A program made the position numbers and the translations under genes. The notes under the pieces were generated by a model. The model was given only the letters and a program-made list of their open reading frames with translations, did no database searches and had not been told where the DNA came from. This document shows, piece by piece, positions 43,262 to 52,308 of a stretch of 64,000 nt of DNA. The stretch spans positions 186,001-250,000 of the forward strand of contig NZ_DYHZ01000002.1 of NCBI RefSeq assembly GCF_020723905.1, written 5' to 3'. How positions within the stretch are numbered: position 1 is the first letter of the stretch; every line of letters begins with the position of its first letter. Origin of the DNA: Anaerolinea thermophila. GTDB taxonomy: Bacteria > Chloroflexota > Anaerolineae > Anaerolineales > Anaerolineaceae.

Positions 43262-44211
43262 TCGTACACCTCCCGAAGACGGGCGGAAATTCTCCGGCTG
43301 ATGATGTTGAGAACCAGGGAGATGCCAAACAGCAAAAGCCCGATGGCAAAGATACTGTTGTAATCCGGCGTGTCATATGCTACATCCCCACCGGAGATGC
43401 GGGCAATGTAGCCGGTCATCGTCTCTGCCGCTTTCAGCGGGTTGAAGGTAAAGTTCGGTCCCGCCCCTGCGGCAATGGCAACGATCATGGTTTCGCCGAT
43501 GGCGCGGGAAAAGCCCAGAATGAAGCCGGCGATGATTCCCGAGAGCGCCGCCGGAACTACCACCTGCAGGGAGGTTTCCAGTCGAGTGGCGCCCATGGCG
43601 TACGCCCCCTCTCGCAGGGCGTTGGGAACAGAATGCAGGGCGTCTTCGCTGACGGATGCCACCAGCGGAATAATCATGATGCCCATGGTCAACCCGGCGG
43701 AAAGCATGTTGTAAATGTTGATAGCATCCCCAAAGAAAATGCGCAGAAAAGGCGTCACTGTGGTCAGGGCAAAGTAGCCGTACACCACGGTTGGAATGCC
43801 TGCCAGCACTTCCAGAGCGGGTTTCAAGACCTTGCGGGCCTTTTCCGAGGCGTATTCACTCAGGTAAATGGCGGCGCCCAGTCCAAACGGCACAGCCACC
43901 ATCATGGCAATCACAGTGGTGACCAGTGTGGCGCTCACCAGCGGCAGAACGCCAAATCGTCCTACGGTGGGCTGCCACTCGGTTTTGGTGAAAAATTCCA
44001 GCAGGGTCACGCCGGGCATCTGGAAGAAGAGCAGGGCTTCTTTTCCCAGTTCATACACAATGCCGATTGTGGTCAAAATGGATACTGCCCCGCAGAAAAA
44101 CAGAAAGGCTTGAATGAACCCTTCTCCCCAGCGTGGGCGCTTTTGTAAGCGCCTTGAAACATCCAAAGCGCTTTCTTCAGGACGTTTCAAGTGACGCAGC
44201 GATACTTCCAT
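43258..44211 (-). CDS. pstC: Phosphate ABC transporter permease PstC
   Basis: A 317-aa membrane permease. After a basic N-terminus, helices carry LVSATLVTTVIAMMVAVPFG, VLAGIPTVVYGYFALTTVTP, the EDALHSVPNALREGAYAMGA ATPase-contact loop and FILGFSRAIGETMIVAIAAG, all typical of PstC. It forms the channel with PstA. GAGAGGTATAGCC is its ribosome binding site; its stop overlaps pstA by 4 nt. An 88-nt gap with a stable hairpin separates it from pstS. Confidence 0.96.
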   Translation of the reverse strand: MEVSLRHLKRPEESALDVSRRLQKRPRWGEGFIQAFLFFCGAVSILTTIGIVYELGKEALLFFQMPGVTLLEFFTKTEWQPTVGRFGVLPLVSATLVTTVIAMMVAVPFGLGAAIYLSEYASEKARKVLKPALEVLAGIPTVVYGYFALTTVTPFLRIFFGDAINIYNMLSAGLTMGIMIIPLVASVSEDALHSVPNALREGAYAMGATRLETSLQVVVPAALSGIIAGFILGFSRAIGETMIVAIAAGAGPNFTFNPLKAAETMTGYIARISGGDVAYDTPDYNSIFAIGLLLFGISLVLNIISRRISARLREVYE

Positions 44212-44231
44212 GGCTATACCTCTCAGGAAGA

Positions 44232-44272
44232 TTTCCCCTTCTCCCCTATACAGAAGAGAGGAGAAGGGGAAA
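44232..44272 (-). promoter_or_regulatory. Intercistronic stem-loop between pstS and pstC
   Basis: Thirteen-bp inverted repeat TTTCCCCTTCTCC/GGAGAAGGGGAAA with a 15-nt loop and no T-run after it. Such hairpins often protect the upstream mRNA segment, here raising PstS over PstCAB, or give partial termination. Confidence 0.6.
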
Positions 44273-44299
44273 CCAGATTTATATAAATTCAGTCCGGAT

Positions 44300-45367
44300 T
44301 TACTTTATGGCTTCTTCAAACAGTTTGAAGTTGTTATCCAGTGTTTCCTGAGAAGCCGGGAAATATCCCACTTCTTCGATGACATCCAGAACATGCTCCA
44401 GGTAGTAGCGGATGAAAGCGGCAACCTGGGGTTTGGATTTCATGACACCGGCATCGGAGTAGATGAACAAGGGGCGGGAGATCAGGTAAGAGCCATTTTC
44501 AGCCGTCTCCAGGGAGGGTTTGATGCCGTCCACGCTGAGGAGTTTAAGTTTGGAGCCTTCGCCTTTGTAGTAGGCAAACCCGAAGTACCCGATGGCATAT
44601 TTGTTGCCTTCCACGCCCTGCACCAGCACATTGTCATCTTCCGAGGTGTTCAGGTTCTTGGCATCCAGCACCTGTTTCTTGGCATCGTCAAATTTTTCAA
44701 TCTTGGCAGTTTTCTGAATGGCAACCTCTACGAAGAAGTCAAAGGTGCCGCTGTCGGTGCCGGGGGTATAGCGCAGGATGGGCTCATTGGGCCAGGAAGG
44801 ATCTACATCCGACCACTTCTCTGCAGTAGTGAACAACTGATAGAGCTGTTCTTTGGTCACATTGTCTACCCAGTCATTTTGCGGGTGGACCACCACCGCA
44901 ATGGCATCCAGTCCAACCAGAAAGCCAATGGGGGTGCGCGGCGGGTTGAGTTTGCCGCAGTTTTCCACTTCCGCGTCTTTAATTTTGCGGGAAGCGTTGG
45001 AAATATCTGTCTCGCCGGACTTGCAGAAGCGTTCAAACCCTGCCCCCGTACCAACAATATCATTCTTGATTTGGCCAGTAAAACCATCTTCAACAAACAT
45101 TTCAATGATGGCTTCGGTCAGAGGACCGACAGTGGAAGAACCCGCGATGTAGATATCACCACTCACTGCCGCCGGATCATAGGGATCCACGGTGGGGGTG
45201 GGGGCGGGGACTTCGGTGGCGGTGGGTTCTACCTTGGTGGTTGGGGTAGGCTGTTCTGCCTGAGCGGGAGGCTGAGTGGCGGTCGGGGTTGCCGACGGAG
45301 CGCACGCCGCCAGTGCCAGCGCCAGGACGATCAGCACAGAAAAAACAGACCAGAGTTTACGAGACAT
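44300..45367 (-). CDS. pstS: Phosphate-binding lipoprotein PstS
   Basis: A 355-aa extracytoplasmic lipoprotein with lipobox LAAC (Cys22), then a Pro/Thr-rich tether (about 25-62). The PstS/SBP fold has the phosphate-site motifs IYIAGSSTVGPLTEAI, GTGAGFERFCKSGETDISNA and TPGTDSGTFDFF, and VGLDAIAVVVHPQNDW. It captures phosphate for PstCAB. GGAGGAG precedes the start. First gene of the pstSCAB-phoU operon; TTAAC/TTAAAC elements upstream might be Pho-type sites, but spacing is not convincing. Confidence 0.95.
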   Translation of the reverse strand: MSRKLWSVFSVLIVLALALAACAPSATPTATQPPAQAEQPTPTTKVEPTATEVPAPTPTVDPYDPAAVSGDIYIAGSSTVGPLTEAIIEMFVEDGFTGQIKNDIVGTGAGFERFCKSGETDISNASRKIKDAEVENCGKLNPPRTPIGFLVGLDAIAVVVHPQNDWVDNVTKEQLYQLFTTAEKWSDVDPSWPNEPILRYTPGTDSGTFDFFVEVAIQKTAKIEKFDDAKKQVLDAKNLNTSEDDNVLVQGVEGNKYAIGYFGFAYYKGEGSKLKLLSVDGIKPSLETAENGSYLISRPLFIYSDAGVMKSKPQVAAFIRYYLEHVLDVIEEVGYFPASQETLDNNFKLFEEAIK

Positions 45368-45507
45368 AAAAAATTCTCCTCCAAAAAGTATTGTTTGCTA
45401 ATGCGCCATCAGTGTAACAGGTGAAGTTTAAGTTCAGAGCATCACCAGGTTAACAGATTGTAAAAATTACCCAAAGAAAGGGTTAACCACCCGGTTTTTA
45501 AATCAAA

Positions 45508-45536
45508 CTCCCCTTCCATGGTGGTTGGAAGGGGAG
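45508..45536. terminator. Terminator-like hairpin downstream of nirS
   Basis: CTCCCCTTCC/GGAAGGGGAG stem (10 bp) between nirS and the pstS promoter region. The minus-strand T-run is weak (TTTGATTT). Confidence 0.6.
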
Positions 45537-45559
45537 CAAAAGTCACAGGGGAGAAAAGA

Positions 45560-47623
45560 TCAGTAGATATCGTTTACAGTGTTGTAAACGTTGAATTTAC
45601 CGGTGGGGGTAATCAGATTAGGAATGCGTGCCTTTTCTTGCAGGGTAGCATCATCGTATACCACGATTTCTCCGGTTTCGCCGGGCTTGGAGGCGTCACC
45701 CCACACGCTGATCCATACCTCTGTGCCCTGTTTGTTGTATTCCATGTGAACGGCGCGTCCATAAGTGGCAATTTCCCAACACTTATGTACCCTGGTAGGG
45801 TCGCTCTTTGCCACCACACACACCGTGCGCGCTAGCGTCGGGTCGGAGTTCAGCGCCATATCTACCCAGATCCACTGACTGTTGGGGTGGGTTTTGATGA
45901 ACAGACTGCCTGCCCCCGGCAGTGGGGTGACCCTCACGGCTTTCCACGCTGAATCGGGATGTCCCTGGGGATCGGTGCCAATGGATACGATGGCGCCTTC
46001 ACCCAGGTGGGATGTGCTCCAGACCGGTCCGAACTCAGGGTCTGTCCAGTTGGCGCCACGTCCGGGATGTGGGACAGCCGGGGTGTCCACCAGCGCTACC
46101 AGTTTTCCTTCCAGCGCATCCACTACAGCGATTTTATTGGACTGATTAGCCGCTACCAGGAAGTATCGTTTCGAAGCGTCCCATCCTCCGTCATGCAGGA
46201 AGCGCGCTGCTTCAATCATCTTGATGGTGGGATTGTTGGGATCGGTGTAATTGACCAGCCAGATCAGCCCGGTTTCCTTCACGTTGATAATCCATTCGGG
46301 TTTATAGGTGGAAGCCACAATGCTGGCAACCCGCGGCTCAGGGTGGTATTCTTCCGTGTCGAAGGTGTAACTGCGGGTGCTGACCACTTTGAAGGGTTCC
46401 AGGGTTTGCCCGTCCAGAATGACGAAGTGTGGAGGCCAGTAGCACCCTACCACAGCGTATTTGTCCGAGAAGTTGCCCAGTTCTCCGTTGTACTTACTCA
46501 CTTCCACCGAGCGAGCATCGTAACATACCTGCACCTCGGCAACTTTGGTGGGGGTTTCGGTCCACAGGTCCACCATGGCAAGTTTTCCGTCGCGCCCGAT
46601 GACGTAAGCATAGCGCCCGCTGGCAGACATGCGGGTAATGTGTACGGCATACCCCGTACCCACTGTGCTGACCACTTCGTAGGTGTCACCGTCAATCACA
46701 GCCACCTGTCCGGCATCGCGCAGGGTGACGACGAAGTAGTTTTCCCAATCCCGTTTCGTTTGGGGGCTGGTGGGGCGTTTTTCGGGTGGGACAAGCAGTT
46801 TCCACGAGGCTTTCATCTGTTCCAGCGCCATCTCTGGTGGGGCAGGCGGTTCGTTCTGCAGGAATTTTGCCATCAATTCGGTCTGTTCCTGAGTCATGAA
46901 GCCCTGTTTGCCCCAGTCGGGCATTCCGCGGGGCGTACCGTTGAAGATGATCGCCGCCAGCGCCAGTGTGCCTTTGGGTTGAGTTTTATCGGGGGTTAAT
47001 GCCGGTCCGGTAGCGCCTTTGCGCAAGGTGCCGTGACAACCCGCACAGCGCTCAAAATAAACCTGCTTTGCCCAGGCAAATTCTTCGTCGCTCAGGGCGG
47101 GAGCGGTACCTGCTGAGGCTGCAACCTCGGCAGTTGGGGTGCGTTTGTCCTCTATTCCGGTTTCCTCCTTAGGCGGGTTCATCATGAAATTTATCATCGA
47201 TTCGATCTCGGCATCAGTGTACAGATCGTTGAGGGTGGCGGGCATCAACCCTTTCTGACAGGGTGTCCCGTTGCAGTCGGGTGCGATAAAGGCGTCTGGC
47301 TGACGAAGCGACTCCTTCAGAAATTCGGCAACGCCTGTGGCTTTTCCTTTGTACTCTCCCCGCTCCAGCCGTTCCTGAACCTTCCGGGCAATGTTGGTCA
47401 GGTCTGGTCCAATTGTGCCAGTCGCGCCTTCTACTCCTGGTATGACGTGACAGGCGCCGCATCCTCCTTTCTGAAAGGCTTGCCGTGCCAGTTCAGTGCT
47501 GTACAGGGCGGGCGGCGGGGCGGAAGCATTTTCGGGTGCAGTAGTGGGAGTGCTTTTCGCTGCGCAGGCGGTAAGTCCCAGCGCAAAAAACACAACCAAC
47601 GAAATGAAAAGTGGGCGTCGCAT
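45560..47623 (-). CDS. nirS: Cytochrome cd1 nitrite reductase with extra N-terminal cytochrome c domain, lipoprotein
   Basis: A 687-aa extracytoplasmic enzyme reducing nitrite to nitric oxide in denitrification. Lipobox LTAC (Cys20). A first cytochrome c domain (about 42-150) has CGACH (55-59). The second (about 183-258) has CAGCHGTLRKGATGPALTPD (193-197 motif) and GTPRGMPDWG, as in NirS. The heme-d1 eight-blade propeller (about 290-687) has TLRDAGQVAVIDGD, GYAVHITRMSASGRYAYVIG (His328), FLHDGGWDASKRYF, HPGRGAN (His519), PVWSTSHLGEG (His539) and the diagnostic end TPTGKFNVYNTVNDIY. Catalytic histidines are conserved. The start at 47623 has GAGGAGGATTCC; upstream frame is spurious. No heme-d1 synthesis genes are nearby. 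Confidence 0.94.
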   Translation of the reverse strand: MRRPLFISLVVFFALGLTACAAKSTPTTAPENASAPPPALYSTELARQAFQKGGCGACHVIPGVEGATGTIGPDLTNIARKVQERLERGEYKGKATGVAEFLKESLRQPDAFIAPDCNGTPCQKGLMPATLNDLYTDAEIESMINFMMNPPKEETGIEDKRTPTAEVAASAGTAPALSDEEFAWAKQVYFERCAGCHGTLRKGATGPALTPDKTQPKGTLALAAIIFNGTPRGMPDWGKQGFMTQEQTELMAKFLQNEPPAPPEMALEQMKASWKLLVPPEKRPTSPQTKRDWENYFVVTLRDAGQVAVIDGDTYEVVSTVGTGYAVHITRMSASGRYAYVIGRDGKLAMVDLWTETPTKVAEVQVCYDARSVEVSKYNGELGNFSDKYAVVGCYWPPHFVILDGQTLEPFKVVSTRSYTFDTEEYHPEPRVASIVASTYKPEWIINVKETGLIWLVNYTDPNNPTIKMIEAARFLHDGGWDASKRYFLVAANQSNKIAVVDALEGKLVALVDTPAVPHPGRGANWTDPEFGPVWSTSHLGEGAIVSIGTDPQGHPDSAWKAVRVTPLPGAGSLFIKTHPNSQWIWVDMALNSDPTLARTVCVVAKSDPTRVHKCWEIATYGRAVHMEYNKQGTEVWISVWGDASKPGETGEIVVYDDATLQEKARIPNLITPTGKFNVYNTVNDIY

Positions 47624-47726
47624 GGTGGAATCCTCCTCTGTACTTTGAGTATTAAAATCAATATACCCATATTTATCTGGTTTGAATTTGTGCCAGCGCA
47701 AAGATCCTCCTGCAGTGGCTCTGTTG

Positions 47727-47732
47727 TATAAT
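47727..47732 (+). promoter_or_regulatory. -10 box of the UPF0173 hydrolase gene
   Basis: TATAAT giving a leader of about 30 nt with GAGGAGGATTCGT before the ATG at 47771. It is back-to-back with nirS. Confidence 0.5.
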
Positions 47733-47770
47733 GAAAAAAACGGATGAATTTTGTCCAGAGGAGGATTCGT

Positions 47771-48454
47771 ATGGCTATTACTCTTACATGGTACGGGCAT
47801 GCCACCATCGGGCTGGAAACCGGCGGCTACCGTATTCTGGTGGATCCCTTCTTCAGCGGCAACCCGGCGGCAACCGTCAAGCCCGGCGATGTGCGCGCCG
47901 ATTTCATTCTGGTCAGCCATGGGCACGGCGATCACATTGGCGATACCGAGGCAATTGCCAGACGCACCGGCGCGCTGGTTATCAGCAATTTTGAAATTGC
48001 CACCTGGTTGGGGCGCAAAGGGTTGAAAACCCACGGACAGCACCTTGGCGGCGGCTATCGCTATCCCTTTGGGTATCTCAAACTGACCTTTGCCATTCAC
48101 GGCTCGGCGCTCCCCGATGGCTCGTATGGCGGCAATCCGGCAGGCTTTCTGTTGATCACAACTACCGGCGAGAAGGTGTACCTGGCGCAGGACACCGGCT
48201 TGTTTGGCGATATGAAACTCATTGGCGACGAAGGCTTGGACCTGGCGGCGCTCCCCATTGGCGACAATTTCACCATGGGTCCCGATGATGCCCTGCGGGC
48301 AGTGGAACTTCTGCGCCCCAAACATGTGATCCCCATCCACTACAATACTTTTGAGATGATCCAGCAGGATGCGCATGCCTGGGCAGAACGGGTGGAAAAA
48401 GCCACCTCCGCCAGAGTGCATGTACTCAAGCCCGGCGAAAGTTTCCAACTTTAA
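47771..48454 (+). CDS. UPF0173 metallo-beta-lactamase-fold hydrolase
   Basis: A 227-aa cytosolic protein with the metal site SHGHGDHIGD (HxHxDH motif), early LTWYGHATIGLETGGYRILV, LAQDTGLFGDMKLI and the late PKHVIPIHYNTF carrying another ligand His. This is the YtkL/UPF0173 family of predicted metal-dependent hydrolases; physiological substrate unknown. GAGGAGG supports the start at 47771; nine earlier in-frame codons lack support. Divergent from nirS, sharing its intergenic region, but no functional link is evident. Confidence 0.9.
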   Translation: MAITLTWYGHATIGLETGGYRILVDPFFSGNPAATVKPGDVRADFILVSHGHGDHIGDTEAIARRTGALVISNFEIATWLGRKGLKTHGQHLGGGYRYPFGYLKLTFAIHGSALPDGSYGGNPAGFLLITTTGEKVYLAQDTGLFGDMKLIGDEGLDLAALPIGDNFTMGPDDALRAVELLRPKHVIPIHYNTFEMIQQDAHAWAERVEKATSARVHVLKPGESFQL

Positions 48455-48546
48455 GCACAGGCAGATTTTTATGATTGCCGCAGGCTGGTGCACCCCAGCC
48501 TGCGGTTTATCCTGTACTCATTGCAGTGATGGACAGGGGGCAGGTG

Positions 48547-48552
48547 TATAAT
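48547..48552 (+). promoter_or_regulatory. -10 box of leaderless glycosyltransferase operon
   Basis: TATAAT separated by CGGGGC (6 nt) from the ATG at 48559. It fixes the start codon, as the open frame continues upstream through the promoter. Confidence 0.65.
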
Positions 48553-48558
48553 CGGGGC

Positions 48559-49476
48559 ATGACGGCAAACACAGAGCAGGAAAATTCCCTTTCTCAGACC
48601 TCTTTAGGGGAATCATTGAGTATTCTCATCCCGGCGTATAACGAAACGTTGAGCATCGCCGGGGTGTTACGGGGTTTGCTGGAACAGCCAGAATTGCAAG
48701 GCGCAGAGATTATCGTCATTAACGATGGATCGTCTGATGAAACCAGCCAGATTGTGCGGCAATTCCCCACAGTGCGTTTAATTGAACATCTTGCCAACCG
48801 CGGGTATGGCACTGCCATCCGTAGTGGTGCCAGGGTAGCGCAAAGACCTTTTGTTATCTGGTACGATGCTGACGGACAGCATCGCCCACAGGACCTGGTT
48901 GCGCTGGCGCAGAAGTTGATCAGCGAGGGGCTGGATTACTGTATAGGCGTGCGTGCCAGCGGGTCTTATCAAGACCCGGAGCGAATTGTGGGAAAGTGGC
49001 TGTTACGTCTGGTTGTCCGTTTTGCTGTGGGGAAATCTGTTCCAGATTTTAATTCCGGACTGCGTGGTTTCAAGCGGGAAGTGCTCTTGCGCTATCTTCC
49101 TCTGCTTCCCAAGCGGTTTGGCGCTTCAACCCTCACTACTTTACTGATGATTGAGAACGAACATTTTGGCGGGACGATTCCGATTATTGCCCAGCCACGC
49201 ATGGGCAAAAGCACGGTTCGGCAGTTGCGGGATGGATTGCGCACTCTGCAAATCATCCTGCACATTGTAATCCTGTTCAAGCCGTTGCAGTTTTTTGGCT
49301 GGATGGGTACGTTTCTTATCCTTGTGGGGCTGATTTACGGATTTTATAAAGCCTTTACCGTGCATCTGGGTTTTCCGGTGTTTGGCACGCTGATTATCCT
49401 GCTGGGCATCCAATCCTTTTTCTTTGGCTTGTTGTGCGATCAAATCAGTGCACTGCGCCGGGAGCGCTGGGGGTGA
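48559..49476 (+). CDS. Family 2 glycosyltransferase, DPM/polyprenyl-phosphate type
   Basis: A 305-aa protein: GT-A domain (about 20-235) with SILIPAYNE, the nucleotide-sugar motifs IIVINDGSSDET and WYDADGQHRPQDL (DxD), and DFNSGLRGFKREVL. Two C-terminal TM helices follow (about 237-295). This resembles dolichol/undecaprenyl-phosphate mannosyl- or glucosyltransferases that charge a lipid carrier on the cytoplasmic face. Leaderless start at 48559. Its stop overlaps the GTG start of the next gene (GTGA), so the two are coupled. Confidence 0.9.
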   Translation: MTANTEQENSLSQTSLGESLSILIPAYNETLSIAGVLRGLLEQPELQGAEIIVINDGSSDETSQIVRQFPTVRLIEHLANRGYGTAIRSGARVAQRPFVIWYDADGQHRPQDLVALAQKLISEGLDYCIGVRASGSYQDPERIVGKWLLRLVVRFAVGKSVPDFNSGLRGFKREVLLRYLPLLPKRFGASTLTTLLMIENEHFGGTIPIIAQPRMGKSTVRQLRDGLRTLQIILHIVILFKPLQFFGWMGTFLILVGLIYGFYKAFTVHLGFPVFGTLIILLGIQSFFFGLLCDQISALRRERWG

Positions 49477-50474
49477 GCCAGCATTCGCTTTTCCCTTCCC
49501 TACCTCGAGTGTTGAGCGTAAAAAACCTTGGCTTTTTCCTGCTGGGGGTGTTGCTCTTATTTTTTCTTCTTCGTCAGATAGATTTGAGGGAATTGCGTGA
49601 TCAAATTGTGGGGGTGCATTGGGGGTATTTTCTGGCAGGTGGTATGGTGTATTTTCTGAAAGCCTGTTTGCGGGCAGTGCGCTTGAACCGAATCAGCACG
49701 GATCTCGTTTTGCCTTACGGACGCACCCTCCGCCTTTCGCTGGCGACTTCGCTGGCAACCCAGATTCTGCCGTTCAAACTGGGCGAGTTCAGTTATGTGT
49801 ACCTGCTGAAGCAGGAAAAAAGCACTTCAACAGCACAGGGATTATCGGCGCTGGTGGTCATCCGCCTGATGGATTTGATGGCAATCGGCGTGCTTTACCT
49901 GGCGGTAGCCCTTTCTCTGCGTACACCCCAATCGGGTGTGCAGATGGATGAAGCGCTGGCTTTTGTGGGGGTGTTGGGTGCAGGGTTGGGAGTTCTCATG
50001 GCACTTTCTCACTACGCCCCGCCATTTTTTCGGAAGTTAAGGACAAAAACCTTTCCACAAGGAAAGATCGGTGCACGCCTCACTGGCGGTTTGGAAAAGT
50101 TTTTCCTGTATTTTCAAGCCTATCGTCCGGTGCAGTTTGCCCAATGGATGGGACTGGCGCTGCTCGAATGGGTTGCCAATTACAGCATGTTTCATCTGCT
50201 GTTACTGGGAATGGATGTTCCGGTATCGTTTTTCCAGACTGCCACAGCGGTAACCTTTGCGGCGATTGCCAGTGCTTTGCCCGTGAATGCCGTGGGCAGT
50301 TTTGGCTCGCAGGAAGCCGGTTGGACTGCCGCGCTTCTGCTGGTGCAGGTGGACAGGCAAATGGCGATTACTACCGCGTTTTCCACCCACATTCTCACAC
50401 TGGCATATATTGCCTTTTTTGGCACACTGGCGTGGATAAGTTATGTGTTTTTTACCGGGTCACGTTCTGAATGA
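49473..50474 (+). CDS. LPG-synthase-TM/UPF0104 family membrane protein (flippase-like)
   Basis: A 333-aa polytopic protein with about eight helices and family motifs LRAVRLNRIS, TSLATQILPFKLGEFSYVYL and ALPVNAVGSFGSQEAGWTAA. The family includes the membrane half of MprF and archaeal/bacterial homologues next to glycosyltransferases; likely roles are lipid or glycolipid translocation. The start is GTG at 49473, overlapping the upstream stop by 4 nt and preceded by GGGAG; an in-frame ATG 13 codons upstream is inside the previous gene. Its 3' end overlaps a convergent gene by 23 nt. Confidence 0.85.
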   Translation: MSQHSLFPSLPRVLSVKNLGFFLLGVLLLFFLLRQIDLRELRDQIVGVHWGYFLAGGMVYFLKACLRAVRLNRISTDLVLPYGRTLRLSLATSLATQILPFKLGEFSYVYLLKQEKSTSTAQGLSALVVIRLMDLMAIGVLYLAVALSLRTPQSGVQMDEALAFVGVLGAGLGVLMALSHYAPPFFRKLRTKTFPQGKIGARLTGGLEKFFLYFQAYRPVQFAQWMGLALLEWVANYSMFHLLLLGMDVPVSFFQTATAVTFAAIASALPVNAVGSFGSQEAGWTAALLLVQVDRQMAITTAFSTHILTLAYIAFFGTLAWISYVFFTGSRSE

Positions 50475-52308
50475 TTTGTTTCCAGAAGGGCGTGCAGATA
50501 TACTGGAACACCAGGTCGTCTGAGATTTCCTGTTCATTTACAAAAAGGTGCGCCTCGCGGAAATAATCTCCACCGTTTAGGGCAAGTTCGACCTGTCCAT
50601 TCCCGGACACACTGATCTCGAGGGCAGTGGCAGGTGTTTTCTCTGCCTCTTCAGGGAGATTCCATGTAAAGAACGCTTCAGACGGCAGCATGTTTACCGG
50701 GAGGTGATCCTCAGCGAGAATCTGGTTGCTGGAATCCCTTAAGATAAAGTCGAGGGTGGTGTCTGAGGTATCCGGTTTTGAGCGAACATACACCTTTATT
50801 TGTTCGATGGAGCCACAGCGGTTGGGGAATTCCTGGCGCACAATAGAGGACGAGAGGGGCAATCCCGGGGTTTGTGTCCACTCGATATTTTTATAAACGG
50901 GCTGGACACACCCCTGAAAGGTGTACCAGGAGGTTCCGCAGTAGGTGTAGTAGGTGGCATACAGTCCCAGTGTATATAGCGCCAGGGTAAGTGCCATAAC
51001 TGTTGGAAAAAGGACGGGGAACTTTTTCAGCAACGCACCTCGAAAAGATACCAGACCGCTCAGAGCCAGCCAGAGCAGGGGGGCGGTTGGAATGTAATAG
51101 CGTCCCTGATGTCCAAACCCTGCCAGACTTCCCGGTACATAGTTGTTGATCGTATATAAAAGCGCAAAAGTTCCCGAAGAGATAAGAAAAGTGGCTCCCA
51201 GAATCAGACGTTGGAGAGGGGTAAGACTGATGGGGGGCAATTCTGTGCCAAGGGCAAGCACCAGCGCAGTGGCAAAGAGGATATAGACAGGTGCAGGCAC
51301 CACGCCCACCCAGTGGCCATATACTGCTACCCATTCGGCAAAGTAATTCCCGAGAGCGCGTAAATTCCCCCAGGTAAGGGTATAGAGAAAATCCCAGGGA
51401 TGTGCAAGGATACGTTCGATCTGCTGGCTAAGACTGCCTTCATCCGAACCGGCAAAGGTTGAGGCTTGAACAGCCAGTGCATTATACTGTACTGCAAAAG
51501 CGATTGCCACCAGAACGGCAATTCCTGTGGCGATTCCCCACCCTCGTCCCGGAAAACGCCGGAAAGGCAGGAGAAGAAGAAGGGGGAAGAGCACAAACAT
51601 TCCCGGTTTGGCAGTGCCCACCAGCAGAATAGCCAGGATGAGCAGGAACATTTTCGGGCGGGAAATGGCTGGAGCCTGTTCCAGGGCAATATTCAGGACG
51701 ATGGCTGTGAAGAAAAAACTTATCCCATTGGTAAAGCCATCTGCATTGAGGGTTGACGCCTGAAACAAAGCGGAAGGCGCCAGTGCCAGCGCCACCAGAA
51801 TCCACTTTCCCACGGGCAGCAGTCGAATGGCAAGGAACGAAAGCCCAATATACATTAACAGCCCTGCGATCCGGCACAGGATGGCAACCGGTACGACGGG
51901 AAAATCATATTTTCGCCAGAATAAATAAGAAGTTAATGCTTGCGGGATGTAGTTAAAGGGGGAGTAAAAAGAACGCGGTTTTACTTCTGATAAATCTGAA
52001 GTGTTTATGGACCACCGCATTCCTCTTCCAAGCAAGAGATCAAAAGAAGGGCTTTGAAAAAAGCGACGTTGATATGAATACTTGAAGAAATCATGTAGGG
52101 TAAATAAAGTTCCCCGGTTAGGATCATCTGGTTTGGGTATCCAGTTTGCCTGAGACAAATCATAAATTCGGATAACGTGTTGCTCCTCGTCAAACCCTGC
52201 GCCGTAAGGGATAAATACGGAAAATACCACGCCATAAAGGGTAGCAAGTAGCAGGAAAAATCTTTCAGGTTTGTCCAAGACCAAAAGAAGCCCTTTCATT
52301 TTTTTCAA
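50452..52308 (-). CDS. DUF2142-type polytopic membrane protein (GT-C-like)
   Basis: A 618-aa protein with 12-13 predicted helices and a C-terminal external beta domain (about 465-618). Characteristic early region: FIPYGAGFDEEQHVIRIYDL, with DEEQH after TM1 resembling the acidic catalytic loop of GT-C glycosyltransferases; then FNYIPQALTSYLFW and STLNADGFTNGISFFFTAIV. DUF2142 proteins occur in envelope polysaccharide loci. The start is either TTG at 52308 (5 nt after AGAGGA) or ATG at 52299. Only 0-9 nt separate it from the upstream GNAT stop. Confidence 0.8.
   Translation of the reverse strand: MKKMKGLLLVLDKPERFFLLLATLYGVVFSVFIPYGAGFDEEQHVIRIYDLSQANWIPKPDDPNRGTLFTLHDFFKYSYQRRFFQSPSFDLLLGRGMRWSINTSDLSEVKPRSFYSPFNYIPQALTSYLFWRKYDFPVVPVAILCRIAGLLMYIGLSFLAIRLLPVGKWILVALALAPSALFQASTLNADGFTNGISFFFTAIVLNIALEQAPAISRPKMFLLILAILLVGTAKPGMFVLFPLLLLLPFRRFPGRGWGIATGIAVLVAIAFAVQYNALAVQASTFAGSDEGSLSQQIERILAHPWDFLYTLTWGNLRALGNYFAEWVAVYGHWVGVVPAPVYILFATALVLALGTELPPISLTPLQRLILGATFLISSGTFALLYTINNYVPGSLAGFGHQGRYYIPTAPLLWLALSGLVSFRGALLKKFPVLFPTVMALTLALYTLGLYATYYTYCGTSWYTFQGCVQPVYKNIEWTQTPGLPLSSSIVRQEFPNRCGSIEQIKVYVRSKPDTSDTTLDFILRDSSNQILAEDHLPVNMLPSEAFFTWNLPEEAEKTPATALEISVSGNGQVELALNGGDYFREAHLFVNEQEISDDLVFQYICTPFWKQIIQNVTR

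Noticed and set aside
45368-45480. Pho box upstream of pstS
   Set aside because: TTAACC, TTAAAC and TTACAC elements occur but their spacing (22 and 14 nt) does not fit an 11-nt direct-repeat array, so no site is annotated.
47624-48493. Long N-terminal extension of the nirS frame (to 977 aa)
   Set aside because: It runs antisense through the UPF0173 gene. A perfect lipoprotein signal with a strong ribosome binding site begins at 47623.
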